A DNA stretch of 64,000 nucleotides from Richelia sp. SL_2_1 (lineage in GTDB: Bacteria > Cyanobacteriota > Cyanobacteriia > Cyanobacteriales > Nostocaceae): NCBI GenBank assembly GCA_012033205.1, contig JAAUSO010000006.1, positions 27,366 through 91,365 on the forward strand, read 5' to 3'. Of the stretch, positions 10,698 through 22,312 are shown one piece after another. The position numbers and the translations under genes are program-made. Numbering within the stretch: the stretch's first letter is position 1; each line of letters begins with the position of its first letter. Under the pieces are notes generated by a model. That model had not been told where the DNA came from and did not search any database. It worked only from the letters and a program-made list of their open reading frames with translations.

Positions 10698-11955
10698 ATG
10701 TCTCAACCAAAAAAACTCTTAGATAATAATTTAGTTTTCCCTACAACAATGTGGTTTCTTAGCCGATTAGTAATTATTGTCGCCATGTTGTTCATTACTC
10801 CCTTACTACCGATTCCAGCAAATGCCCAATCTCCTCCTTTGGGATGGGATGTTTTCTACGCATGGGATAGCATATGGTATCACCGCATTGTTGTTGTTGG
10901 TTACGAATTTGTTAACGATGGTAAACAATATTCGGTTGCTTTTTTTCCACTTTTACCCTTATTAACTAAGGCAATTATGTACTTTGGTTTGCCTTTTCAC
11001 GTGGCAGCCACATTATTAAATAATTTTGCCTTTTTAGGTGCTTTAATTGTGCTTTATTCTTGGGTAAAAGAAAGTTATGGCATAAGTGCAGCCCGTTGGA
11101 GTACTGTTGTTTTGGCATGGTGTCCTTATTCTCTTTACGGAAGTGTAATTTATACTGAAGGCTTATTTTTATTATTTAGTACCGCAGCTTTACGCGCTTT
11201 TGATAAAAAACAGCATATATCAGCAGCTATTTGGGGAATGTTATCAACAGCAACTAGAATCACTGGAGTCATGTTGATTCCGGCTTTTTTGTTCGTTGCT
11301 TGGAAACAACATCGCGGTATCAAAGCTTATCTGGCTAGTTTGGCGGTGGGATCAAGTACGTTGCTTTATAGTTTGTACTGTCTCATTAAATTTAATGATC
11401 CTTTAGCATTTATCCACGTACAAAAAGGTTGGCGAGATTCTACAGGATTCGCTGCTCAAAATGGTGGAATATGTTGATGCAAATTGTTTTCAGTTCTCCT
11501 TTATTATTTGGCTTAATTATTATCAGCGGTTTTTTACTATGGCGCTTTCACCAACAGTTAACTAATATCAAATTGCGCGGTATATTATATTTTTTGTGGT
11601 TATTATTATGGTTGGGTATCGGTGAACCTTTGTGGTCAACAGATGGAAATCCATTTGGAAAAATTCCTTTAGTTAAAATAACTATTGTCTTCGGTGGACT
11701 TTATTTATTATGGTATTCACGCACTAAAATTCCTTTAGTCGCTACGATTTACGGTTTTTTTTCCTACCTTTTAATACTTAATACCGGACTTACAGCCTCT
11801 GTAGAGCGCTACGCTTATGGTATCGTTTCTCTGTCTTTCGCTCTGGGGCTAGTATTAAAACAGCATCGTGATTGGGGTTTTGCGATCGCAATATTTTCGC
11901 TGTTTTATTAGCAAGTTTAGCCGTACAGTTTGCCCAAAATCAGTGGGTAGCTTAA
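10698..11955 (+). pseudogene. PIG-V-like mannosyltransferase gene with two frameshifts
   Basis: Three frames join into one polytopic GT-C protein of about 419 residues. Frame one (10698-11461) has AWDSIWYHRI with the acidic residue of PIG-V-type mannosyltransferases, VAFFPLLPLL and YTEGLFLL. After the A4 run at 11458-11461 the reading moves to a second frame (WWNMLMQIVF onward) until the T4 run at 11894-11897, where it moves to a third frame that ends FAQNQWVA at TAA 11953-11955. Each break is repaired by adding one base to the run. Expected role if intact: transfer of a sugar from a lipid-phosphate donor. Two breaks in one gene suggest decay or uncorrected homopolymer errors. Confidence 0.75.
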
Positions 11956-12738
11956 ATTATTCTAGAAAATAAAATATTATTATTATATGTATTTTGCCTT
12001 ACAAGAATATTCTCTCAAGAATGCTTAAATAAGTTAATACTAAAAGTGCAAATACACAAAAATATTTTCAGATATTGATAAATTCAGTGTTTCTACTGTC
12101 TGCATTTTAATATGTATTTGTCATTATTAATATGTTGTAATCTGATTTTTTATACTTATATTCCTGTATAAAAAATAGCTTAATAAATTCACGTGTAAGT
12201 AGCTAATTGAAATTTTAAGCATCAAAAACAGCTTAAAAATCAAATCGCCCACGCAGGTGGACTTAATGAATTTTAAACCCGTGTAGACGGATTTTGTTTA
12301 TGTAGCTGCGGCTTCAACCGCCAGATAAAGTATAAAATTAGATTTTTAAAACATCCTCTGAAACTAAATTACTATAGGCAGCGTCTGACTGGGATATTAC
12401 GCTTACAAGGTAAATATTACCTGGTGAAAATTTTAACATTTTCTTTGATAGACAAATCATTCCTTAAATGTAAAATGAATCTGGTTAGCAGTAAAACTGA
12501 TACAGTCATTTGGTCTAGTGAATGTACTGATTACTAGCTGTAGTTCCTGATTATTGATTTCGGCTTTTAAGTAAAGTTTATACATATATCCCCCTGTAAA
12601 GGCGAACTTCTGTAAACCTGTGTTTAATTTTTCAGGATTACTAAAAATTAACCGGGTAATAAAGAATATAGAAAAACTGTGTTATTACATACCGTCATAT
12701 CCGTAAATGGCGGTTTGATTGTGAAGGAGCCGTGTTTA
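11956..12738. other. Gene-free region with a dispersed repeat
   Basis: No gene. It carries repeat copy B at 12244-12360. The bases before 12739 hold the AAGGAG ribosome site (12724-12729) of the polysaccharide deacetylase gene. Confidence 0.6.
12244..12360. repeat. Dispersed palindromic repeat, copy B
   Basis: Same order of elements as copies A and C: a short hairpin (CCCACGCAGGTGG), AAACCCGTGTAGACGG, TGTAGCTGCGG, CGCCAGATAAAGTATAAA and a TTTTAAAACATCCTC end. The last element is shared exactly with copy C at 48833-48847. Confidence 0.8.
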
Positions 12739-13647
12739 GTGGAAAATAAAAAGTCGTTAGCTTTATCCCAAGGAATATTAATTGCTCTTACTGCTTTGTG
12801 TGGTAGTTTTGTGTTTGGTTTGATGTTACCCATCAAGCAAGACTCTACTAATATAGATAGTAAACAACAAATAAAAGTTAAAAATATCACGGCGGAATCT
12901 GGTTCGCTTTCTCGTATCAATGCATTCAAGGGCGCAATGCTTAGCACTTGGCAACAGGAAGCTATATCCAAAGGTGTCTTCCATACTGTGCCAAAACAGT
13001 TCCGTGGAACAACAATCAAGCAAGCGAATCTTGCACCTGATGATAAATTAATTGCTCTGACTTTTGATGACGGTCCATGGCCTGAGTATACTGCTCAAGT
13101 ACTAGAAATATTGAAAAAAAATGATATTAAAGCCACGTTTTTTGTAGTAGGGCAAGTTTTGAACAACTATCCCGATTTAGGGAAGCGAATAGTCGCTGAG
13201 GGTCATACTATTGGTAATCATACTTGGCATCACTGGTATCATTTCTTTAACAAACAAGCAGCGGCATTAGAAATTGATCGTACATCAGACTTGATTTATA
13301 AAACCACAGGTACTAGAACTACTTTGTTTCGTCCACCAGGTGGAATGTTACATAATGGCTTGGCTGCTTATGCTCAAAGTAAAGATTATACCGTAGTGAT
13401 GTGGTCTGCCGATTCCATTGATTACGCCCTTCCTTCTCCTCCTGTCTTGGTGAGTAGAGTCATGAAACAGGCAAGTCCTGGTGGTATCGTATTGTTGCAT
13501 GATGGTGGTGGTCCGCGTAAAAACACTGTTGCGGCTTTACCATCAATGATCAGCAACTTGAAAAAGCAAGGTTATCGTTTTGTCACTATTCCCGAATTGT
13601 TAGAGCATGAGGAGAAACAAAAAAAGACGGTAACGGCACAAAGATAG
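12739..13647 (+). CDS. Polysaccharide deacetylase (NodB domain, CE4 family)
   Basis: A secreted or membrane-anchored esterase expected to remove N-acetyl groups from peptidoglycan or another glycan. I place the start at GTG 12739 because AAGGAG lies nine bases upstream; an upstream in-frame GTG at 12679 lacks such a site. The product of 302 residues has one N-terminal hydrophobic segment (about residues 10-30), then the NodB domain at about residues 90-290: motif 1 LTFDDGPW with the catalytic and metal Asp pair, motif 2 HTIGNHTWHH (metal His), motif 3 RPPGG, and motif 5 LLHDGGG. All catalytic motifs are present. It converges on gltB across a heptamer repeat tract. Confidence 0.93.
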   Translation: MENKKSLALSQGILIALTALCGSFVFGLMLPIKQDSTNIDSKQQIKVKNITAESGSLSRINAFKGAMLSTWQQEAISKGVFHTVPKQFRGTTIKQANLAPDDKLIALTFDDGPWPEYTAQVLEILKKNDIKATFFVVGQVLNNYPDLGKRIVAEGHTIGNHTWHHWYHFFNKQAAALEIDRTSDLIYKTTGTRTTLFRPPGGMLHNGLAAYAQSKDYTVVMWSADSIDYALPSPPVLVSRVMKQASPGGIVLLHDGGGPRKNTVAALPSMISNLKKQGYRFVTIPELLEHEEKQKKTVTAQR

Positions 13648-13765
13648 TGGTTAGTGGTTAGTGGATGGTGGTTAGTGGTTAGTAGACGGTGGACAGTGGT
13701 TATTAGAAAAACCAACAACCAACAACCAACAACCAACAACTATCAACTATCCACCAACAACTAAC
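13646..13765. repeat. Heptamer tandem repeats, two opposed tracts
   Basis: GTGGTTA-type units (13646-13700) are followed by CCAACAA-type units (13711-13765). Because the second tract is roughly the complement of the first, the transcript could fold into a long imperfect hairpin between the convergent deacetylase and glutamate synthase genes, possibly acting as a terminator. Confidence 0.8.
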
Positions 13766-16700
13766 TAAACCTTACTTAACTGCTTTTCCCCTACATAAGC
13801 TTGGGGTGAATCAGCCTCTGACGGTGGCACCAACTGCCAGAACTTCGGTAAAAACTCTTGCCAATTATCCAAAATCATCTTGGCTTTCGCAGAACCAGTA
13901 CCATCGCAATGCAGGGCAATCAAGTTTTTGAGTTGGGTTTCCCCAGCCAGTGTAACTATTCGCTGTATTTTGACGATTTCTGGGTTAACTAATTCTGGAA
14001 AATTACCGTCTTCATCTAAGAAGTAAGCTAATCCTCCAGTCATCCCTGCTGCGACGTTGCGCCCAACTTTACCCAAGACTACCACTACACCGCCGGTCAT
14101 GTATTCGCAACAATGATCTCCGGCTCCTTCAATTACGGCTGTAGCTTTGGAGTTACGTACTGCAAAGCGTTCCCCAGCTTTACCGAGAGCAAACAGCATT
14201 CCACCAGTGGCACCATAAAGACAAGTATTGCCGATTATGGTATTTTCTGACGGGTCGTATTTGACGCTTGTGGGTGGAAGTATGGTGATTTCACCGCCGT
14301 TCATGCCTTTACCGACATAATCGTTAGCAACTCCATACAATGTCAGATTCATGCCATTGAGATTAAATGCACCAAAGCTTTGTCCGACGCTGCCGTTTAT
14401 AGTCAAGTTAATTTGACCCCCAAACCATCATCGCCGTACTTGGACGCAATCGCTCCAGCAATCCGTGCGCCGATGGTTCTATCAGTATTAACAGTTGACA
14501 GATGATAGTTGACAGTACCATGAAAGTCAATAGCGTTCTTAACTGCGGTGGAAGCAAGTATTTGATCATCCAATACCGCACCGTTGCTATGCACTACTTC
14601 GTGCTGCAACCAACTGCGATTTTCTCTGGAATCTGGTAATTTCAACAAACAATCAAGATTCAATGCTCGTGTCTTGGTAAGCTCAACACCAGAACGCTCT
14701 CTGAGTAAATCAGCACGTCCGATTAGGGATGATAAACTTCGATAACCAAATTTTGCCAGCAAACTGCGTACTTCTTCGGCAATAAAATAAAAGAAATTTA
14801 CGACTTTTTCTGGTGTTCCAGGGAACCGCCGGCGTAATTCTTCCTTCTGAGAAGCCACACCCACGGGACAGTTATTGGTGTGACATATCCGCGCCATAAT
14901 GCAACCTTCGGCAATCATGGCAATCGAGCCAAAACCAAATTCTTCTGCTCCCATCAACGCTGCCATCAACACATCCCAACCGCTCTTTAAACCACCATCG
15001 ACTCGCAAAACTACGCGATCGCGCAAATCATTTTCCATCAACACCCGATGCACTTCGGTTAAACCGAGTTCCCACGGAGTTCCTGCGTGTTTAATCGAAC
15101 TCAACGGCGATGCTCCCGTACCACCATCATGACCAGATATTTGAATTACATCGGCGTTAGCTTTAGCTACTCCCGCTGCAATGGTGCCGATACCGATTTC
15201 TGACACTAGTTTCACCGATACCTGAGCTTGGGGATTAATTTGATGCAAATCAAAAATCAATTGCGCTAAGTCTTCAATGGAATAAATATCATGGTGCGGT
15301 GGAGGGGAAATTAAAGTCACTCCAGGTTTAGAACGTCGCAAAGAGGCAATATATTCACTCACCTTCTTACCTGGTAATTGTCCTCCTTCTCCCGGTTTGG
15401 CACCTTGAGCCATCTTAATTTCAATTTGACGAGCGCTGATCAAATATTGGGGAGTGACTCCAAACCGTCCGGATGCCACCTGTTTAATGGCACTGGTTGC
15501 AGTATCCCCATTACGCAAACCGTTTAAATGAGGTAAAGTCGCCGAATGACCTGTTTGATCAACATCATCTAAAGTTTTGTAGCGTACCGAATCTTCACCA
15601 CCTTCACCAGAATTCGACTTACCGCCCAACCGATTCATGGCGATCGCTAAAGTTTCGTGTGCTTCTCGCGACAATGCGCCTAAAGACATTCCCCCAGTAC
15701 AAAACCGCTTAACGATTTCTGTTACCGGCTCTACTAGAGCAATATCAATCGGCTGTCTATCGGGTTCGTAGTCGAGTAAATCGCGCAATGCGGTTATTGG
15801 TCTATGTTGTAAATGCTGTTGATAAACTTGGTAGTGGTCATAATTTTTACTATCAACAGCCTGGTGTAATGCTTTGACCATTTCCGGACTGTTCATATGG
15901 TATTCACCACCACGACGGTACTGAATAAAACCGAGATTTTCTAGCTTAGTCGCAGTTGTGGGAAAAGCTTTGCAATGAATCGATAAAACTTCACAAGCCA
16001 ATTCCTCGATGGTTAAACCACCAATCCGGGAAGTAGTACCGCTAAAACCCAACTCCAACAAATCTCGACCAATACCAATAGCTTCAAAAATTTGCGCTCC
16101 TTGGTAACTGCTCAACAGCGAAATTCCCATTTTGGAAAGGATTTTTAGCAAACCATTTTTTACAGATTCAATGTAATTTGCGATCGCTTGCTCCAAACTA
16201 ATAGCTGCAATTTTACCACGCTGCATAAACTGTTGAGTTTTGGGGTCAGACCACCAATTTACTACAGTATCCAGAGCCATGTAAGGACAAACAGCCGCAG
16301 CACCGAACCCAATCAAACAAGCGAAATGATGAGTACTCCAACACTGAGCAGTATTAACCACCAAAGAAGCATTCATTCGCAACCCGGATTGGATTAAATG
16401 ATGGTGTACCGCACCGACAGCGAGTAGAGGAGGAATGTAAGTATTTTCTGCGTCAATCGCTCCATAATTCGATTCCGAGGAATTAGAAGATTGATTGTTG
16501 ATTTGATCGCTCAATACCAAAATTTTGGCACCATTACGTACCGCTTCAACAGCTTGGCTCTGCAAAGATTCTACAGCGGCTTTTAAAGCTGCGCGCCCGC
16601 CGTGAATAGGAAACACCGTAGATAATTCCACCGCATTAAAATCAGACCTTTTGATTTCAATTAATTGAGCGGATGTCAACACCGGCGATTCCAAGTTTAA

Positions 16701-18467
16701 CCGACGAGCATATTCCGGTTTGGGGTCGAGTAAATTACCACGTTCGCCCAATTCCACCTTCAGCGACATCACCAATTTTTCCCGCAAAGGATCGATGGGT
16801 GGATTTGTGACCTGAGCAAACCGCTGTTTGAAATAGTCATACAGTAAATGTGGTTTTTCCGAAAGTATCGCTAGAGGGATATCATCCCCCATACAAAAAG
16901 TCGGTTCCTTACCATCAATCGCCATCGGTTGAATAATCATTTCCACATCTTCTGTGGTATAACCAAAAGCTATTTGAGTTGACAGTTGACCTTCAACCTT
17001 TGACCTTTGACCTTTGACCTGATTACTTTCAATTGATGAGTGACCATTACCATTGACACCATTCCCGTTAACTGATAACTGATAACTGTTAACTGATAAC
17101 TGACTCCGATGCTGTTGCAACCATTTTCCATAAGGATGTTTTTTGGCAACAATTTGCTTGATTTCCCAATTCTTGAGGATTTGATGATTGGACAAATCCA
17201 CAGCAATCATTTGTCCGGGACCTAAACGTCCTTTCTCGATAATATTTTCTTCGGGAAACTCAATCACACCAGCTTCAGAAGCAACCACAATATAGTCATC
17301 AGAAGTAATGCAGTAACGTGCTGGTCTCAAACCATTCCGGTCTAAAGTTGCACCCACAGTCAGACCATCACTATATACCAACAGCGCTGGACCGTCCCAA
17401 GCTTCTTGTAAACCGCTGTAGTACTCATAAAAATCAACAATCTCCGGATAATTACTTAAAGCCGGTTGATGATTATAAGCTTCCGGAACCATTATCATCA
17501 AAGCTTCTTCTGGACTACGCCCTGAACGCACCTGTAACTCAAACACATTATCTAAAGTAGCAGAATCGCTGGCATCTATACTGACAAACGGCTTTAACTC
17601 ATCCATTCGTCCTTGCCAAATGGGATGGTTGAGAGTTGCTTGTCTCGCCGTCATCCAGTTGATATTACCCAGAAGCGTGTTAATTTCTCCATTATGACCC
17701 AAAAGCCGCATTGGTTGTGCGAGGGGCCATTTGGGCATGGTATTGGTGCTAAAACGCCGATGGTAGACAACGAAACTAGTAGAGTAGGCAGGATTTTTTA
17801 AATCAAGATAAAAATCCGCTAAAACTGCCGAACGTACCATACCCTTGTAGACAATTGTCCGACAAGACAGCGAACAAACGTAAAACTCCGTACTCCAGTC
17901 GCTGTTGTGACTTTGGATAGCCTTACCAATTAGACGGCGGGTAATATAAAGTTTTCTTTCTAACTCATCCCCACTAACATCTTTAGCTTGTAAAAAAATC
18001 TGCTCAATTTGCGGTTGATTCTCTCTCGCTTGTACTCCCAAAACCCCCGAATCTACCGGAACCGCACGCCATCCGAGTACGGTGAGGTTTTCATTCTTGG
18101 CAATTTGTTCCACAGTTGAGCGGGCAATTTGGGCAGCGCTTTCATCGCGGGGTAAAAATAGCATTCCCACCGCCAGATTTTGATGCTGATTTTGATCCTT
18201 CGTATCAGGAAGTAATAATTCCCAAGGAATGGAACTTAATATTCCCGCACCATCACCGGAATCGCGATCGGCACTACAGCCACCACGATGTTCTAAACAG
18301 GTTAAAGCATTCAAGCCTTTTGCTAAGATTTCATGACTTGGGCGATTTTGACGATGAGCGATAAAACCCACACCGCAAGCGTCTCTTTCTTCAACCAACC
18401 ACTTTTGACCTAAAAAAGTATCTGAAAATGTGATGTTTTTGTCTTGATTCATTTTCTGGTTATTCAT
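13765..18467 (-). CDS. gltB: Glutamate synthase large subunit (GOGAT), one apparent frameshift
   Basis: Makes two glutamates from glutamine and 2-oxoglutarate, the second half of ammonium assimilation. About 1,567 codons. I choose ATG 18467 (after GGGGGACATTCT) rather than an earlier in-frame start, because it leaves a 30-residue propeptide before the expected nucleophile C31 in [11 protein letters not shown]. Order: class II glutaminase domain, central domain, FMN-binding synthase domain, 3Fe-4S ligands in [15 protein letters not shown], and a C-terminal GXGXG beta-helix. At 14403-14406 the frame shifts: ...GVKLT then stop, continuing as [13 protein letters not shown] in another frame; one extra T restores it. 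Residues about 456-497 are a repeat-derived linker. No small subunit (gltD) is nearby, so a ferredoxin-dependent enzyme is more likely. Confidence 0.9.
16976..17103 (-). repeat. Heptamer repeats inside the gltB coding sequence
   Basis: Within gltB, the stretch holds CTGATAA-type units (about 17070-17103) and TTTGACC-type units (about 16995-17020), the same kinds of unit seen in spacers elsewhere in this window. They are read in frame as a low-complexity linker containing [13 protein letters not shown] and [10 protein letters not shown], just before the conserved [10 protein letters not shown]. Confidence 0.8.
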
Positions 18468-18550
18468 AGAATGTCCCCCGATATCGTTAATTGTCTTGAT
18501 AAAAATTTCTTCACAAACAAACAAAGCAAACTGAGTTACCGTCTCTAGCC

Positions 18551-18590
18551 AAAGTTTGATGCACAGAATATCCCCGCATCAACTTTTCGC
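18551..18590 (-). promoter_or_regulatory. Leader hairpin element, gltB copy
   Basis: Read in the gltB direction, TTGATGC and GCATCAA form a perfect 7-bp stem (extended by AAAG/CTTT past a bulge) around a loop beginning GGGGATATTC. It lies 83 bases before gltB ATG 18467. It matches the element before the divergent gene at 36 of 41 positions without gaps. Confidence 0.7.
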
Positions 18591-19257
18591 AAATGTCGGG
18601 AAAAAAAATTTTAACCCCAGGCTTAATTTTTGTACGCCTGTGTTAAAATTGCCCCGTTATTTTTTATGTGTTTATGCACTAGTCAAATCAACCGTTTTTA
18701 CGTATTGCCAGTTTACTATTTGTCTCAGTACGGCTATGTATTTTCGGTTAGCGGCTTTTCTTAAATCCAAGTTTTATATTACAGATTCAGCGATTTATTG
18801 CCGCCCCGAAACAAAACTTCTATTATTCGCTTCATTAATTTCAATATCCTTCGCCTTCAGGCGCTGGCTCGCCGTTCTGTTAATTAGGTGCCGTTCTCAA
18901 AGCAGCGTATTATACTAGTTGTCCATTTGCAATTCCTGATTCTCTTGCTAATTTTGCTAATTTTTTAATCTTTGTGCCACTGTATACCTGCACCGATACG
19001 GTAACGCCCCTTACAAATATTATTAGTGCCTGTTATACCCTGCACAACTAGCTTTGAATAAAAAAGATAAAACATTACAACTTATCTTTTACAAGCAAAA
19101 ACTCCTATATTTATTTGGCAAAAGAAACTGTTTCTTGACATATTATTTACAATCTCGGCGCGTAAATTACTATGTCATGGTTTTACAAATGGCAGAAAGA
19201 TAATTATACACTATCACGTTGGACAACTTTGGGTTTGATAATTGTTTCGATGTAAAA

Positions 19258-19298
19258 GCGAAAATTTGATGCGGGGATATTCCTGACATCAAACTTTT
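19258..19298 (+). promoter_or_regulatory. Leader hairpin element, glycosidase copy
   Basis: TTTGATG and CATCAAA form the stem (extended by A/T pairs) around a loop with GGGGATATTC. It lies 43 bases before ATG 19342. Same sequence and same orientation relative to its gene as the gltB leader element. Confidence 0.7.
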
Positions 19299-19341
19299 CC
19301 AAAAAAATTGATTTTTTTTAGTCACTACTTCATCAAATATT

Positions 19342-21539
19342 ATGGTCAAAAAGCTTTCTTTCAGTCAAGAAAAAATCCGCAATTCTAGAGGTAATAAAAA
19401 TGATAGTTCTATTGAAAAATTAAAAAAGTCAGGACTATGCTTCTCAGGTAACTCTCTTCAAGCCGGGGAATCGTGTTTGAGAAGTGTCTTGCCATCCAAA
19501 TTATGGGGCGATCGCTTTTTTCTGAAGTTTACGGTATTTTCAACTCTTGCAATAATTATAAATCTCAGTGCTAGTTCTATTGTCAAGGCTCAGCATCAAA
19601 ATAATCAAATTAAAACTTCAATGCCTTTGCCAAGTCAATCATCAGTAGTATCTACTTCAAAAGGATTATTTTCCTATGGTACTCAAATATCTTTGAATGG
19701 TCGCACGGTACCAGGAACTTGGTTGCAACCCAAAGGCAAAGCTACAAAAACTTATCTAAGTGATGGAGCGCTGCGACAGTTGATAGGGGTAGATTTATTA
19801 AATAGTAATAATCCGCAACTACAACCAGTACAGTGGTTCTCTTCATTATCCAAACCACAGGTATTAAATAGTTTCCTCGTCCAGGGATATCGCTATTTGG
19901 ATGTGACAAAATTTGCTCAACAAGCAAAATGGCAAGTACAAACCAAAGGTAATATCTTAGTAATTTCAACACCGAGCGCAAAAATAGCAAATATTTATCA
20001 AGATCAAAATCAAGAACAAAATCAAGATCAAAATAAAAATCAAAGTCAAAATTCACTGATTCAGCAACGGGTAATCATCGATTTAGATCGTCCCACACCC
20101 TGGAAACTAAATCCGGGTGCTTTGATTAAAAAGCCAGAACTATTACTTCCAACTCCATCCAAACCTCAGCTTCCAGAAAATCAAGATTCTCAAAATGTTG
20201 TCATCGAGACAAATAATCCTACCTTCAAACCAGAACCACCAGCAAGAGAATGGACAATTACCATTGATGGAGTTGCCGACACTAATTTAGTCCAACGTTA
20301 TTCGACTTCACCCCTAGAAAATATTCTTGACAAAATCCGCACAATATCTCCACAAACAACCCCCGAACCACTAATTCGTCAAGTAGAAGTAGTCAATAAT
20401 CAAACTATTATTCGACTTGCAGTTCCCTTCGGCTTCGCTCCTCGCATCAGCACTTTACCCGCACCGCATCGTTTAGCGATCGATATTCGTCCAGATGCTT
20501 TAGTCGAACGCTCAATCGATTGGGCGACGGGATTGCGCTGGAAACAGCAGTTTATCTCGTTGGAGCAAGAACGCTTTCCGGTAGTATGGCTAGAAATTAA
20601 TCCCCGCACTTCCAAAGTCAAAATTAGACCCCTCGCCACCAACCAAGATAAACAAGAAGGTACCGCACCCCTAATTAACACCGCCCAAAAATACCTCGCA
20701 GTCGCCGCAATTAATGGTGGTTTCTTCAATCGCAAGAACCGCTTACCTTTGGGTGCCATTCGTCGGGATGGTCAGTGGCTCTCCGGTCCGATTCTGAATC
20801 GAGGTGCTGTTGCTTGGAATGATGCCGGACAATTTTATATGGATCGACTTTCTTTACAAGAAACTTTGGTTGTTCCCAATGATCAAAGCTTGTCAATTTC
20901 TCATCTCAACAGTGGATACGTACAGCAAGGAATAGCTAGATATACGTATTTCTGGGGAGAAAGCTATACACCTCTTACTGACAACGAAATTATTGCGATC
21001 GTTGAGAATAATCAAGTTACCCAACAATACGCAGGGAAACAAGCTGGAGTTGGTGCTGTTCCGATTCCAAAAATGGCTATTTAATAGCTTTTCGCGGTAG
21101 CGCCGTCAATGATGCAGCAAAATTACCCATCGCAACTCCTATACGTATTGTTAGTTCGGCTGTTTCTCCGGAATTTAACCGCTATCCCCAGATTTTAGGA
21201 GCCGGACCTCTTCTGATCAAAGACAACCAAATTGTTCTCGATGCTGAGGCCGAAAAATTCGGTAAAGCCTTCGCCGAACAGAAAGCTATCCGCAGCGCCA
21301 TTTGTACTACTCAGAGCGGAAATATCATCTTTGCTGCCGTACATGACCGCGCCGGTGGAACTGGACCAAGCTTAACAGAACACGCTCAATTAATGCAGAA
21401 ATTGGGCTGCGTCAACGCTCTCAATTTAGACGGTGGTAGTTCTACAAGTCTTTATCTAGGAGGACAATTACTGGATCGTTCCCCCAATACTGCCGCCAGC
21501 GTTCACAACGGAATTGGAATTTTCTTACCACGTCCCTGA
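19342..21539 (+). CDS. Phosphodiester glycosidase-family (NAGPA-like) exported protein, one apparent frameshift
   Basis: About 732 codons when joined. The N-terminal 55 residues are basic, followed by a hydrophobic segment near residue 60-80 (STLAIIINLSASSIVKA), which suggests export. A Q/N-rich linker from a CAA-repeat lies near residue 220-235. The C-terminal third has the NAGPA/DUF2233 signatures AAINGGFFNRKN and NALNLDGGSSTSLYLGG, linked to phosphodiester alpha-GlcNAcase-like hydrolysis. At the A5 run 21069-21073 the frame breaks (...PIPKMAI stop); adding one A gives NGYLIAFRGS and an intact C-terminus to TGA 21537. Without that base the second catalytic motif is lost. Divergent from gltB, with a shared leader hairpin. 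Confidence 0.8.
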
Positions 21540-21892
21540 GTGGGGGGATAGGGAGATGTTTTTAATCCAAAATCCAAAATTCCACGTCCTTTAACTACTT
21601 AGTAATGCTTCGTATATAAGCTATTTAGTATTTTTACTTATTAGTCAAAATAAATGACTAATAATTAAAAACTTTTTAAAGCTTGTGAAAAGCTAGCTTG
21701 ATGATTGATGAAGAGTTTATGTGAACATACCATTATTGCGACTTGTTGATTACACCGTAACAATTGATTTTGGTATGTTTGGCTAAGGTGGACTCAATTG
21801 CAGACAATTACGGTTGCAATATTACGCTACTTTTTTCCAACAATAGTTAAGAGTACTAGCGGATTTTTTTTATGTCTTCAAACGAGGTAATT
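21540..21892. other. Intergenic region
   Basis: No gene. AT-rich; contains no repeat I recognise. The start of the cupin gene is placed at ATG 21893 because GAGG lies six bases upstream; the in-frame ATG at 21872 has no such site. Confidence 0.5.
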
Positions 21893-22312
21893 ATGGCTCA
21901 ATACCAAGAAACAGTAGAATCAAGCGCACTTACTAAACCCCCATCTGTGACTCCTAGAGGCGTTGCTGCAACTGAGTTACGTCCTTGGGGTTCTTTTACC
22001 GTTTTGGAAGAAGCACGGGGCTATAAAATCAAGCGTATTGAAGTTAAACCTGGACATCGCTTGAGCTTACAAATGCACCATCACCGTAGCGAACACTGGA
22101 TTGTCGTATCTGGAACTGCTAAAGTTACCTGTGGTGAACAAGAAATTGTATTGAGCAATAATCAGTCCACCTACGTTCCCCAATGCACCACGCACCGCTT
22201 AGAAAACCCTGGTGTAATTCCTTTAGTATTAATTGAAGTACAAAACGGGGAGTACTTAGGAGAAGACGATATTGTGCGTTATCAAGACGACTATGCTCGC
22301 GCTGAAAAATAA
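21893..22312 (+). CDS. Cupin mannose-6-phosphate isomerase-type protein
   Basis: A 139-residue single-domain cupin similar to the C-terminal isomerase domain of type II (ManC-like) mannose-6-phosphate isomerase/GDP-mannose pyrophosphorylase proteins. RPWGSFTVLEE opens the domain. The metal site is in LSLQMHHHRSEHWIVVSG (His and Glu ligands), followed by TYVPQCTTHRLENPG with the third His. Expected reaction: interconversion of fructose 6-phosphate and mannose 6-phosphate, or a related sugar-phosphate binding role. Stand-alone domains of this kind are common in cyanobacteria. Start chosen from the GAGG ribosome site. Confidence 0.85.
   Translation: MAQYQETVESSALTKPPSVTPRGVAATELRPWGSFTVLEEARGYKIKRIEVKPGHRLSLQMHHHRSEHWIVVSGTAKVTCGEQEIVLSNNQSTYVPQCTTHRLENPGVIPLVLIEVQNGEYLGEDDIVRYQDDYARAEK

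Larger units (their letters stand above)
18468..19341. other. Divergent regulatory region between gltB and the glycosidase gene
   Basis: About 870 bases without a credible gene; the 18556-18918 plus open frame begins inside a hairpin element and has no family features. The region is bounded by two near-identical hairpin elements (18551-18590 and 19258-19298) in inverted orientation. Both promoters must lie here. I could not place them confidently. Confidence 0.6.

Noticed and set aside
18556..18918. 120-codon plus-strand open frame between gltB and the glycosidase gene
   Set aside because: It begins inside the hairpin element and has no signature; this region is best seen as regulatory.
18551..19298. 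The hairpin pair as ends of an IS element
   Set aside because: No transposase frame between them and no clear target duplication, so kept only as one hypothesis.
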